15,496 nt of DNA. Source: Gemmatimonadota bacterium (GTDB taxonomy: Bacteria; Gemmatimonadota; Gemmatimonadetes; Gemmatimonadales; Gemmatimonadaceae). Of this stretch, positions 1-7,702 are shown one piece after another. Under the pieces are notes generated by a model. It was not told the origin of the DNA and did no database searches. It worked only from the letters and a program-made list of their open reading frames with translations. A program made the translations under genes and the position numbers. Position 1 is the first letter of the stretch. Each line of letters opens with the position of its first letter. Location of the stretch: positions 1 through 15,496 of the forward strand of contig JAQBPZ010000272.1 in assembly GCA_028287225.1 (NCBI GenBank), written 5' to 3'.

Positions 1-307
1 GGCGGTCGGCGGCGAGACGCGTGGGGAAGGTGTCCCCGTAGTACGTCTCGTCGGTGATCACGGCCGACGCGGACAGGAAGGCGTCGCCGCCGAACCCGGA
101 GTAGCCGCCCACGAACTGGCGGAATGCGCCGTTCGCGAGCGCCGGCAGGGAGCCGACGTTCTCGATGTCAGTCGGCAGGCGCGTCGCCGGATCGACGACA
201 GCGACCAGCTTGTTGGTGTCGCAGGCCGAGCTCCCGAACGCCACCGCGGCGAGGAGGGCAAGCCCGGGAAGGGCGCGAGCGCCCCTCCCTCTGAAGGTCT
301 GAGTCAT
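1..307 (-). CDS. SusD/RagB-like outer-membrane lipoprotein, N-terminal part (cut by window edge)
   Basis: About 102 N-terminal residues lie in the window; the rest lies beyond the left edge. The ATG is at 305-307. The protein opens with a basic, hydrophobic leader that ends in a lipobox (FGSSAC, Cys at residue 29), so it is predicted to be a lipoprotein. After this come a short linker and a segment with LPALANGAFRQF and DETYYGDTFPTR, which resembles the first helical region of SusD-type proteins in this phylum. It follows the susC gene at 329-3490 with a 21-nt gap, the standard susC-susD order, so it should be the surface lid that hands substrate to that transporter. No strong Shine-Dalgarno is visible in the gap, so coupling to susC translation is plausible. 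The family call rests on context plus a short N-terminus; the substrate is unknown. Confidence 0.75.
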   Translation of the reverse strand, partial: MTQTFRGRGARALPGLALLAAVAFGSSACDTNKLVAVVDPATRLPTDIENVGSLPALANGAFRQFVGGYSGFGGDAFLSASAVITDETYYGDTFPTRLAADR

Positions 308-328
308 GGAGTTGTCGTTTCCGGAGAA

Positions 329-3300
329 TTAAGGCTTGAAGTCGAAGCGGAGCGTGAACGTGCGAACCGGCGGCTGGGTGTTGAACTCGCCCTGGCTGAA
401 GTTGGACGCGCCACCCGTCTCGGCGATCTCGGGATCCAGACCGCGGTACTTGGTCCAGGTCTTCAGGTTGCGACCGGAGAGGGAGACCGAGGCGCCGTTC
501 AGGAGCCGCGCACGATTTCCGAGGGACTGCGGCACGTTGAAGCGCACCGAGAACTCGCGCCACTTGGTGAACGAGGCATCCTCGATGTAGCCGTACGGGA
601 CGCCACCCATGAACGAGTATGCGATCGCGGCGGCCTGCTCATCGAGCGAGGAGTTCGGGTTGCCGAAGGCGGAGCACTGGCTGTAGTAGGCCTGCGACGC
701 CTGCTGGAGGCAGCGGAACGACTCGGTGCCGTTGAGCTGCTTGTTGCCGGCGCGACGCTCGAACAGCGTGGAGAACGTCACCATGTTGTACAGCGTGAGG
801 TCGCCCGAGATGCTCTGCGTGTTGGTCGGCAGCGAGGGGCCGAGGTACGCCAGACGGGTCAGGGCGCCGGTGCTGTCGCGCAGGAGCTGCGCGGTGTCGA
901 CGGTGACCTCGGCGCGGCTCAGCTTGCCGTTGCCATCCAGGTCGTTGTACTTGATCGGCAGCGAGAAGTACGCGCCGGTCGGGTAGCCCTCACGGTGCTG
1001 CTGCTCGCCGCGATAGATGGAGATCGGCGCGATGCCGGCGCCGAGGTTCTCGATGCGGTTCTTCAGCGTGGTCGCCGTGGCGTGCGCGCTGAGCTGCACG
1101 TTCGTCTGGTTCAGGACGTTCAGCGCCAGGCCGAGCTCCTGACCCCAGTTCCGGACGCTGCCGAGGTTCTGGAACACCGAACCGGTGAGGCCGGCCGACG
1201 GGGCAAGGCTGCGCGAGACCAGCGCGTCCTTGGAACGGCGCGAGAACGCCGTGTACTCCGCCGTGACGCGGTCGCCGAAGAAGCCGGCGTCGAATCCACC
1301 CTCGACCTCGGTGGTGCGCTCGACCTTGAGGTTCGGGTTGCCGGTGCTCGAGAGGACCAGCGCCGGGATCTCCTGCGTACCGATCTGCGTGACCGCCGAG
1401 GCGAAGCGCGTGTCACCAGCGGTCGAGCCCGGGCGCTGCCCGGCCTGACCGTACGCCGCGCGCAGGCGCAGGTTGCTCATGTAGTTCGACTGCGGGAAGA
1501 AGCTCTCCTTCGACACGATCCAGGAGGCGTTGATCGACGGGAAGTAGGACAGGCCCGAGATCTCGCGCGACAGACCGCTGTTGTTGTCGGCGCGGAGGCT
1601 GCCGGCGACGAAGAGGCGGTCGCCGTAGTTCAGCTCCTGACGGGCGAACAGGCCGAGCGTGCGCTCGTCGCTGTACGACTCGGTGACGGCGAACTGGCTG
1701 GTGGTCGCCGAGCAGGACGCCGTGCCCGACGGGATGCCGATGCCGTAGCAGTCGTTCCCTTCGAACAGGTTGCGGTTGAAGCTGCCACCGACGGTGGTGT
1801 TCGACGTCAGGTTCGTCAGCGGCGTGAAGGTGCCCGTGGCGGACGCGTTGGACGTGTACTGGTGGCTCGTGCCGCGGAAGGCGTAGTGGTTGCCGAGGAT
1901 GTAGCTCTCGGCGAGCGGCAGGCGCGACGCCGGGTCGATGGTCTGCGCGTCGGCGCGGGCGAACAGGTCGAGACCGGCGTTCGCGTTCAGGCGCAGCCAG
2001 GCGAGCGGCGTGTAGTTCGTGTTGGCGCCGATGATGAAGCGGTCCACGCCCTGATCAGCCGTCACCTTGCGCTGGTCCGGCGTGTTGTAGCCGAACCAGG
2101 ACCACGGACGGCGGCCCGGGGAGCCGATCGTGTCCGACTCCATGCCCGGCATGTACTGCGCGGGGCCGAGGGCCGCGTTGATGATCGGGCTGAAGATGCT
2201 GTTGTCGTTCGAGAGGCGGTTGGTCGCGCTCTGGATGTAGGCGGAGTTCACGCCGAACGTCGCGTTGTTGCCGAGGCGCGCGTTCAGGTTGGCCCGCACC
2301 GAGGTGCGGTCCAGCGTGTTCGGGCGCAGCACGCCGAGCTCACGCTCCTTGTCGCCGGACACGAAGAACGTCAGGGCCTCGGAGCCGCCCGACGCGCTGA
2401 TGCCGCCCTTGGTACGCGCGCCATTCTGGTACGGGGTCGTGCGCGGGTCGCGGAACTGGTCGAACGAGAGCGTGACGTCCTGCGTGCAGGTCTGCAGGCC
2501 GCCGATCGTCTGGCCGGCCGGGATCGCCGCGCGATAGTTCGGGCACAGGTCGTACGGCGCGGTGTTGCCGAAGATCTGGCGCGTGAAGAGCGCCTCGTTG
2601 TCGACGTCGTAGTACGGCTCGGTGCCGGTGCCGAACTTCTGCAGCGTGGCCCAGTTGAGCTGGTACGGTGCGATGTCCTGGGAGGTGCCGCCCTCGGCGT
2701 ACACACCCCAGCGCGTCGCGCCGGCACGGCCCTTCTTGGTGGTCAGCAGGATGACGCCGTTGGCCGCCGCCGAGCCGTAGATGGCCGACGCCGCCGGTCC
2801 CTTGAGGATCTCGATGTTCTCGATCTCCTCGGGGTTGAGGTCGTTCAGGCGGGAGTAGTCCTGGCCGCCCAGCGTGATGCCGCCCTTCGCGTTGGAGATG
2901 AGCACCCCGTCCACGTAGAGGAGCGGCTCGTTCGACAGCGAGAGGCTGTTGGCGCCACGGATGCGGATGCGCTGCGAGGCGCCCGCCGTGCCGGCGGAGC
3001 TCGAGAGGTTCACACCCGCCACGCGGCCCTGGAGCACATCGGCCATCTTGGTGATGGGACCCTGGTTCAGCGCGGCGACGTCGATCTGGCCGACGTTCGT
3101 GCCGACCTCGGACCGGCGCTGCGCCTGGCCCGTGATCGCGTTGACGACCACTTCCTGGAGCTGCGAGACGGCCTGCGTGATCGTGAAGTTTACCGTGGCC
3201 GTTCCGGAGGCCGGCACGGTGACCGTGCGGCCGATCGGCGCGTAGCCGACGCGGCGAGCCCGCACTTCATGCGCACCCGACGGCACGCCCACGATGGTGA

Positions 3301-3490
3301 AGCGACCCGACGCGTCCGTGAGGGCCCCGCGCTGGGTACCAGTCACCGACACCTGAACGTCCTGCACCGGACGCTGCGTACCGGCATCGGTGACCACACC
3401 GGTCACGGAGCCGGTACCCTGGGCGGCGAGGCCCGCAGGTAGCAGCAGTACTGCGAACGCCGCAGCGACGAATTTCACTACTCTCCTCAT
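329..3490 (-). CDS. SusC/RagA-family TonB-linked outer-membrane transporter (1053 aa)
   Basis: Likely imports a large nutrient (glycan or peptide) across the outer membrane with the SusD-like lipoprotein encoded just downstream. The start is an ATG at 3488-3490, with an AGAGGAG ribosome site about 8 nt upstream. Domains: signal peptide (residues 1-23, ending GLAAQG), carboxypeptidase-regulatory-like beta-sandwich (about 25-110), plug (about 115-255) with the SusC hallmarks RIRIRGANSLS, LLYVDGVLI and LKGPAASAIYGSAAANGVILLTTKKG split by short spacers, then a barrel ending in TLRFDFKP. Length fits the family (about 1000-1100). The barrel contains a complete EF-hand-like loop, DLDGNGKLSRAE, at residues 850-861; similar acidic loops occur in other SusC proteins. 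It also has closely spaced cysteine pairs (for example in DLCPNYR...LQTCTQD and NDCYGIG...ASCSA) that could form loop disulfides. Substrate not predictable. Confidence 0.95.
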   Translation of the reverse strand: MRRVVKFVAAAFAVLLLPAGLAAQGTGSVTGVVTDAGTQRPVQDVQVSVTGTQRGALTDASGRFTIVGVPSGAHEVRARRVGYAPIGRTVTVPASGTATVNFTITQAVSQLQEVVVNAITGQAQRRSEVGTNVGQIDVAALNQGPITKMADVLQGRVAGVNLSSSAGTAGASQRIRIRGANSLSLSNEPLLYVDGVLISNAKGGITLGGQDYSRLNDLNPEEIENIEILKGPAASAIYGSAAANGVILLTTKKGRAGATRWGVYAEGGTSQDIAPYQLNWATLQKFGTGTEPYYDVDNEALFTRQIFGNTAPYDLCPNYRAAIPAGQTIGGLQTCTQDVTLSFDQFRDPRTTPYQNGARTKGGISASGGSEALTFFVSGDKERELGVLRPNTLDRTSVRANLNARLGNNATFGVNSAYIQSATNRLSNDNSIFSPIINAALGPAQYMPGMESDTIGSPGRRPWSWFGYNTPDQRKVTADQGVDRFIIGANTNYTPLAWLRLNANAGLDLFARADAQTIDPASRLPLAESYILGNHYAFRGTSHQYTSNASATGTFTPLTNLTSNTTVGGSFNRNLFEGNDCYGIGIPSGTASCSATTSQFAVTESYSDERTLGLFARQELNYGDRLFVAGSLRADNNSGLSREISGLSYFPSINASWIVSKESFFPQSNYMSNLRLRAAYGQAGQRPGSTAGDTRFASAVTQIGTQEIPALVLSSTGNPNLKVERTTEVEGGFDAGFFGDRVTAEYTAFSRRSKDALVSRSLAPSAGLTGSVFQNLGSVRNWGQELGLALNVLNQTNVQLSAHATATTLKNRIENLGAGIAPISIYRGEQQHREGYPTGAYFSLPIKYNDLDGNGKLSRAEVTVDTAQLLRDSTGALTRLAYLGPSLPTNTQSISGDLTLYNMVTFSTLFERRAGNKQLNGTESFRCLQQASQAYYSQCSAFGNPNSSLDEQAAAIAYSFMGGVPYGYIEDASFTKWREFSVRFNVPQSLGNRARLLNGASVSLSGRNLKTWTKYRGLDPEIAETGGASNFSQGEFNTQPPVRTFTLRFDFKP

Positions 3491-3645
3491 TGTGTTCTCC
3501 TCTCACGTTTGTAACGAAGCCCATGCCGGCGCAGTGAGCCGGACCATGGTGGAACCAACCAACACGATGGCCGCGCGATGGCGTACCTGTCCGCCTGCCC
3601 GCCCAGGAGCAGGATGGGCGACGCACGGAGTGCTGACGGAAGGTT

Positions 3646-3663
3646 GACCTGTGGGATCAGGTC
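3646..3663. other. Inverted repeat in the leader of susC1
   Basis: GACCTG and CAGGTC form perfect 6-bp arms around a 6-nt loop, about 155 nt upstream of the susC1 start codon. It would sit in the 5' leader if transcription starts in the AT-rich stretch just upstream. It could be an RNA hairpin or a regulator site. Arms this short can occur by chance. Confidence 0.3.
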
Positions 3664-3675
3664 CCGGTCACACAA

Positions 3676-3704
3676 ACATTAAAGAATTCTTATATTGTTG
3701 AGCC
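3676..3704 (-). promoter_or_regulatory. Candidate promoter region of susC1 (AT-rich island)
   Basis: This is the only strongly AT-rich stretch between the SDR gene and susC1 (TATAAGAATTCTTTAATG on the minus strand). It has a TAATGT hexamer, also seen at the candidate susC2 promoter, but no good -35 hexamer at standard spacing. Transcription from here would give a leader of roughly 180 nt. The rest of the 298-bp gap (3491-3788) holds no convincing ORF and no clear terminator for the SDR gene, so read-through into susC1 is possible. Confidence 0.3.
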
Positions 3705-3788
3705 CGGTAGGCAACCATCCGCACGCGTCTGGTGACAAATGCGGCTCGGGAATATTAAACGGTGCGCGCGCTCGGCGACGCCCTCTGC

Positions 3789-4640
3789 TCAGCGCCGCGA
3801 CTGCGGCTTGGCGAGCCACTCGCCACCGTCCACCACCATGATGGCCCCGGTGATCCAGCTTCCCGCCGGCGAGGCGAGGAAGGCCACCATGTTGCCGATG
3901 TCGGCGGGCGCGCCCCAGCGCTGAAGCGGGATGGCCGTGCGCGCATACCCCTCCATCGCCTTCTCGATGGCGAAGACGTCCGGGACGCCCTCGGCGGTCG
4001 GGGGCGGGGTGAACGCCTTGCGCACTCCCTCGGTGGGAATCGGGCCCGGCGCCACGGCGTTCATCCGGACTCCGTAGGGCGCCCATTCGAGCGCGAGAGT
4101 GCGCGTGAGCGCATCGATGCCGGCCTTGGCGGCGGTGGCGTGCGCCATGAGCGGCCAGCCGCGGTAGTGCAGCGTCATCGAGATGTTCACGATGGACCCC
4201 CCGCCCTGCTCGCGCATCACCGGGAGCACCGCCTGCGAACAGAAGAAGGTGCCGTTCAGGTCGATCTCGATGACGCTCTTCCACGCGTTGGCCGTCAGGC
4301 TCTCCGACGGCGCGTAGAAGTTGCCGGCGGCGTTGTTCACGAGCAGGTCGATCCGCCCCTGCGCCTCCTTCACGGAGGCAACCATCGCCGCGACGCGCTC
4401 GGGCTCGCGCACGTCCACCGCGACGGCGCTGGCCAGGCCACCCGACGCCCGGATCTCGGCGGCGGCGCCCTCCACGCGCTCGAGCTTCCGGCTGGCCAGC
4501 ACGACGTGGGCGCCGAGGGCCGCGAGGACGTCGGCGATGCCGCGCCCGATGCCGCTGCCGCCCCCCGTGATGAGCGCCACCTGTCCGACGAAGAGATCAT
4601 CGCGGAATACACTGCGAACCGCGGGGATTGGCGTGGTCAT
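3789..4640 (-). CDS. SDR-family oxidoreductase, 2,4-dienoyl-CoA reductase (DECR2)-like (283 aa)
   Basis: A Rossmann-fold short-chain dehydrogenase. The NAD(P)-binding TGGGSGIG is at residues 25-32, NNAAGN at 102-107, and the family serine in VNIS at about 154. The classical YxxxK is not intact: Lys172 is present, but the position four before it is Ala. The surrounding string (LHYRGWPLMAHATAAKAG, then LALEWAPYGVR and APGPI) closely resembles peroxisomal-type 2,4-dienoyl-CoA reductases, which also lack that tyrosine. It probably reduces 2,4-dienoyl-CoA with NADPH during beta-oxidation of unsaturated acyl chains; another enoyl-CoA reductase role is possible. I chose the ATG at 4638-4640 because it leaves the usual short lead before the glycine-rich loop. 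A GTG at 4694 would add 18 unconserved residues. Same strand as susC1 but about 300 bp away, so probably a separate unit. Confidence 0.88.
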   Translation of the reverse strand: MTTPIPAVRSVFRDDLFVGQVALITGGGSGIGRGIADVLAALGAHVVLASRKLERVEGAAAEIRASGGLASAVAVDVREPERVAAMVASVKEAQGRIDLLVNNAAGNFYAPSESLTANAWKSVIEIDLNGTFFCSQAVLPVMREQGGGSIVNISMTLHYRGWPLMAHATAAKAGIDALTRTLALEWAPYGVRMNAVAPGPIPTEGVRKAFTPPPTAEGVPDVFAIEKAMEGYARTAIPLQRWGAPADIGNMVAFLASPAGSWITGAIMVVDGGEWLAKPQSRR

Positions 4641-4710
4641 GTGGGCTGGTTGGGGTGAGCCCTGACGATGATGACGCGCGACGCCGAACGCCACCCCCAG
4701 CCGCCACCTG

Positions 4711-4750
4711 CTGGTGCCGTCAGCGCACGGCTGGTGCCGTCAGCGTACGC
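4711..4750. repeat. Two tandem 20-bp units beside element A
   Basis: CTGGTGCCGTCAGCGCACGG (4711-4730) is followed immediately by a copy differing at two positions (4731-4750). The second unit runs into the left terminal repeat of dispersed element A. It lies in the intergenic region and codes for nothing apparent. Confidence 0.75.
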
Positions 4751-4875
4751 GAATGCACGCGTACTTCGAGCGTATTTCTGCGATCCTCGTTCAAGGATGA
4801 GGGGGGTGTCGGCGCGCCCTCCAATGCCGGAGCATCGCGGCGATTCGCTGCGCATTCGCACGAATTCGCGTACGC
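4743..4875. repeat. Dispersed palindromic element, copy A (133 bp)
   Basis: It is bounded by perfect 12-bp inverted termini, GCGTACGCGAAT at 4743-4754 and its complement at 4864-4875. Read on the minus strand it shares blocks in the same order with copy B at 14648-14749: GTACGCGAAT, TGCGAATGC, then CGAGGATCG, GAAATnCGCT, and a terminal ATTCGCGTAC. Copy A carries about 25-30 extra bases in the middle. It starts 32 bp downstream of the rnhB stop codon. It has no coding capacity; it looks like a non-autonomous MITE/REP-type element and could fold as a long imperfect hairpin in rnhB read-through RNA. Confidence 0.7.
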
Positions 4876-4907
4876 GCACCGCCGCCAGGCGACCGGCGCG
4901 GAGGCGG

Positions 4908-5588
4908 CTACGGGAGCGGCTCGTCGAGCACCACGAGCGAGACGTCCGGCCGCGGCTCGGGAGGCCCGAACTCGCCGCGCATCGCTCGCTGCACCGGGCC
5001 GAACGAACGGCGGTGGTGGGGGGTGAGGCCGTGCTCCTGGAGGCCGGCGTAGTGGTCCGCGGTGCCGTATCCCACGTTCGTCTCCCAGCGGTAGTGCGGG
5101 TGCCGCTGGGCGAGCGCGCGCATGAGGCGGTCGCGCGTGACCTTGGCCACGATGGAGGCGCAGGCGATGGAGTGGCAGCAGGCATCGCCTCCGACGACGG
5201 CGGTGTGCTCCACGCCGAGGCTGCGGATCGGGTTGCCGTCCACGAGGACATGGTCGGGCGCGACGCGCAGGCGGGCCAGCGCGCGCCGCATCGCCCGGAC
5301 GGCGGCGTGGTAGATATTGATGGTGTCGATCTCGTGGACCGACGCCGCGCCGACGCCCACCGCGAGGGCGCGCTCCAGGATGCGGGCGGCGAGGCGCTCG
5401 CGCAGCTCGCGCGACAGGGCCTTCGAGTCGTCGACGCCCCGGATGGCCCGTGCATCGGGAGGCATGATGACCGCGCATGCGACGACGGGGCCCGCGAGGG
5501 GGCCCCGTCCGACTTCATCCATTCCGGCGAGGAGCGGCCCACGGGACTGCCGAAGCCCCTTTTCCAGGCCGCTCCAGCGTGCGGACAT
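4908..5588 (-). CDS. rnhB: Ribonuclease HII (226 aa)
   Basis: Cleaves the RNA strand of RNA-DNA hybrids and starts removal of single ribonucleotides misincorporated into DNA; cytoplasmic. The acidic active site is complete: Asp24-Glu25 in MDEVGRGPLAGPVV, Asp117 in VDGNP and Asp135 in GGDAC. The conserved CASIVAKVTRD (about 143-153) and YGT region are also present, and the length is typical. The ATG at 5586-5588 has a GGAGGG ribosome site about 6 nt upstream. It follows rplS by 21 nt, the usual rplS-rnhB arrangement, and is probably co-transcribed with it. No T-rich intrinsic terminator is visible after the TAG stop, but the palindromic element A begins 32 bp further on. Confidence 0.97.
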   Translation of the reverse strand: MSARWSGLEKGLRQSRGPLLAGMDEVGRGPLAGPVVACAVIMPPDARAIRGVDDSKALSRELRERLAARILERALAVGVGAASVHEIDTINIYHAAVRAMRRALARLRVAPDHVLVDGNPIRSLGVEHTAVVGGDACCHSIACASIVAKVTRDRLMRALAQRHPHYRWETNVGYGTADHYAGLQEHGLTPHHRRSFGPVQRAMRGEFGPPEPRPDVSLVVLDEPLP

Positions 5589-5609
5589 GGGCGCCCTCCA
5601 CCCGACCGA

Positions 5610-5987
5610 TTACCTGGCGGCGCCGGCGGTGGTGCGTGGGGCGATCGCCTTCATTTCCTTGATGCGGGTCGCCTTGCCGGTCAGGTGGCGCAGGTAGTAC
5701 AGCTTGGCACGCCGGACGCGGCCACGCCGCACCACGTTGATCTCGGCGAGCATGGGGCTGTGCAGCGGGAAGATGCGCTCCACGCCGACGCCATTGGAGA
5801 TCTTGCGCACGGTGAACGAGGCGCTGACGCCGCTGCCACGACGCGCGATGCACACGCCCTCGAACGCCTGAATGCGCTCCTTCTCGCCTTCCTTGACGCG
5901 CACGTTCACCCGGACGGTATCACCCGCACGGAACGGCGGAAGGTTGTCGCGGAGCCACTCTTTCTGGGTTTCGATGAAGGGATGCAT
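5610..5987 (-). CDS. rplS: 50S ribosomal protein L19 (125 aa)
   Basis: A structural protein of the large ribosomal subunit at the 30S-50S interface. L19 is recognised along its whole length: PPFRAGDTVRVNVRVKEG near the N-terminus, IQAFEGVCIARRG in the middle, then VGVERIFPLHSPM and RRAKLYYLRHLTGKA. It is slightly longer than the common 115-120 residues because of a short Ala/Thr-rich tail. The ATG is at 5985-5987, and the ribosome site is weak. In many bacteria this gene directly follows trmD; here trmD lies about 8.8 kb away on the same strand, so rplS-rnhB presumably needs its own promoter (see 6039-6067). Confidence 0.98.
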   Translation of the reverse strand: MHPFIETQKEWLRDNLPPFRAGDTVRVNVRVKEGEKERIQAFEGVCIARRGSGVSASFTVRKISNGVGVERIFPLHSPMLAEINVVRRGRVRRAKLYYLRHLTGKATRIKEMKAIAPRTTAGAAR

Positions 5988-6038
5988 ATGACGCTCGGGG
6001 CCGGGGCCCGGTTGGGGCTTAACTGGTAGAGACTTGCT

Positions 6039-6067
6039 AAGTTAGCGGGCCTTCAGGCTCAGGTCCA
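6039..6067 (-). promoter_or_regulatory. Candidate promoter for rplS-rnhB
   Basis: On the minus strand TGGACC and TAACTT lie 17 bp apart, with the predicted start about 45 nt before the rplS ATG. The -10 hexamer overlaps an 11-nt palindrome (GCTAACTTAGC, 6036-6046). The hexamers are only partial sigma-70 matches. The argument is mainly contextual: the gene is cut off from trmD and preceded by a strong hairpin. Confidence 0.3.
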
Positions 6068-6116
6068 GCCCCCTGGCCGACTCGGGCGGCCGTCCGGCCC
6101 AGTATCGTACCGCCCG

Positions 6117-6168
6117 AAGGCCGAGATCCGCCGGCGTCCCGATCGGGACGCCGGCGGACCTCGGCCTT
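6117..6168 (-). terminator. Near-perfect 52-nt palindrome, probable terminator of the susC2-susD2 operon
   Basis: Two 26-nt arms meet with no spacer around a central GATC; only one pair is not Watson-Crick. In RNA made from the minus strand that pair is G-U, so the stem is fully paired. In plus-strand RNA it is A-C. It lies 28 nt after the susD2 stop and about 130 nt before rplS. The stem begins AAGGCC and ends GGCCTT, but no T-tract follows, so this may be a hairpin-only terminator, an RNA 3'-end stabiliser, or a DNA-level site. Confidence 0.6.
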
Positions 6169-6196
6169 CCAATGGATCAGCGAGCGCCGGTGGAGC

Positions 6197-7702
6197 TTAC
6201 GGCTTGTCCCACCACACCCGGTTGGTCAGCCCCGAGCCGCCCTGGCTGGTGGTGGCCGCCGCCACGTTCTTGGAGTTGAGCGAGCTTTCCAGGCCGGCGT
6301 AGCTCAGGCGGCGCGGCACGGATGCGAACGCCGCCTTGGGGCCCGGCGTGAGCGTCGGCACGCCCGTGCGCCGCCACTCGGCATAGGCCTCGTTCTCCTC
6401 GTTGAACAGGCTCACCCACTTCTGGTAGGCGATCTGCTCGAGCCCACGGGCCGGCGAGTACACGACGTCGGCACGCGAGAGGTACGCCGCGATGTCCGCG
6501 GTGCTCACACCCCAGCGCTGCATGGAGGCGGTGATCGCCTGGACGTACAGGGCCGCCGCGTCCTCACCGGTCCAGCCGCGGGCGGCTGCCTCGGCCCGGA
6601 TGAACAGCACCTCGTCGTAGCGCATGATGTCGCTCGGCGAGGTCGCCTCACGGATGGACTCCGTGGGGCGCGACGCGTTCGGCAGCGGGATCGAGTTGGC
6701 CGAGACGCCGTTCGGGGCGCCGGCGAACTCGGGGAAGCAGCCCGGCGTGGCGCAGGCCTGGGAGGCTCCCGTGGGCTGCGCGTACCTGGGCAGCCGCGGG
6801 TCGTTGGTGGCGAGCAGCGTGTCGACGAAGCGCACGGAGAGGCGCTGGTCGTCGCGCGTGCCGCCGCCCAGGTCCTTCCAGTTGAGGTACAGCGGATTCG
6901 GGTTCACCCCGCCCGGCCACGACATGGAGGCGTTGTCCGCGTTGCTCGTGAACACCGGGCCGGCCAGCGCGGCGACGATCTCCGACTTCGCGCGCGCGGG
7001 ATCGACCTTCGACAGGCGCATCGCGAGTCGGAGCCGCAGCGAGTTGGCGAGCTTCTGCCACTTCAGCGGATCGCCCCCGTACACCGGGTCGGCGCCGTGA
7101 TACTCGTTGCTCGCCGTCTTCAGCTGGGTCGCCGCCGTCGCCAGCGCGGCGAAGAGGCTGTCGTACACCACCTTCTGCGTGTCGTACCGCGGCGAGAGCA
7201 CCGCGTCGGCGCCCGCGTCGCCGCGGTTCGCGTCGGTGTACGGGATGTCGCCCCAGAGGTCGGTCATCTCCTGGTACACCATGGAGCGCATGATCAGCGC
7301 GGGGGCGGTGATCCCCGTGCGCGTGCCGCCGCGGTTGATCGCCGCGGTCAGGTCCTCGAGCGGGCCGGAATAGAGGGTGTTCCAGAGCCCCTCGATCGTC
7401 GCCGCCCGGGGGCGGTTGAGATCGGCCTCGGGGTACTGCACCTCGGCGTAGTGCTGGATCCACAGGGCGCCCAGGCCGTGCTCGAAGCTGGAGCCGCGCA
7501 GGTTGAGCATGGCGTTGCTCACGCCGTTGGTGAAGAGCTGCTCCGGCTGCACCTGGGTGGGCGCATTCGGGTTCCTGTTCAGGTCCGTGAGGGAGTCGCT
7601 GTTGCAGCCCGCGGCACTGGCCACGAGCAGGGCCGCGGCGACCGCGCCACGCGAGAGTCTATGCGTTCGCATCGTGATGGAGGCTCGTGTGAGGTGGCTC
7701 AT
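6197..7702 (-). CDS. SusD/RagB-family nutrient-binding outer-membrane lipoprotein (501 aa, SusD-like_2 type)
   Basis: The substrate-binding lipoprotein partner of the SusC-type channel encoded just upstream. The leader ends in a lipobox, ASAAGC, followed by NSDSLTDLNRNPN. Helical-repeat motifs typical of this branch follow: GALWIQHYAEVQYPE, LWNTLYSGPLEDL, MRSMVYQEMTDLWGDIPYTDA and PLKWQKLANSLRLRLAMRLS. The C-terminal half has DEVLFIRAEAAARG and YQKWVSLFNEENEAYAEWRR, also characteristic. The first ATG (7700-7702) overlaps the susC2 stop codon as ATGA, implying translational coupling. An internal ATG at 7670-7672 (MRTHRLSRG) gives a more typical signal peptide and may be the real start. Neither start has a clear Shine-Dalgarno. 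Probably exposed at the cell surface; substrate unknown. Confidence 0.95.
   Translation of the reverse strand: MSHLTRASITMRTHRLSRGAVAAALLVASAAGCNSDSLTDLNRNPNAPTQVQPEQLFTNGVSNAMLNLRGSSFEHGLGALWIQHYAEVQYPEADLNRPRAATIEGLWNTLYSGPLEDLTAAINRGGTRTGITAPALIMRSMVYQEMTDLWGDIPYTDANRGDAGADAVLSPRYDTQKVVYDSLFAALATAATQLKTASNEYHGADPVYGGDPLKWQKLANSLRLRLAMRLSKVDPARAKSEIVAALAGPVFTSNADNASMSWPGGVNPNPLYLNWKDLGGGTRDDQRLSVRFVDTLLATNDPRLPRYAQPTGASQACATPGCFPEFAGAPNGVSANSIPLPNASRPTESIREATSPSDIMRYDEVLFIRAEAAARGWTGEDAAALYVQAITASMQRWGVSTADIAAYLSRADVVYSPARGLEQIAYQKWVSLFNEENEAYAEWRRTGVPTLTPGPKAAFASVPRRLSYAGLESSLNSKNVAAATTSQGGSGLTNRVWWDKP

Noticed and set aside
995..3442. 815-codon open frame on the plus strand opposite susC1
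   Set aside because: Its product is a low-complexity mix of Arg, Val, Ala, Asp and Gly with no domain. It mirrors a clearly conserved SusC gene in high-GC DNA.
4641..4694. GTG start extending the SDR by 18 residues
   Set aside because: The extension has no conserved character. The ATG at 4638-4640 gives the usual family N-terminus.
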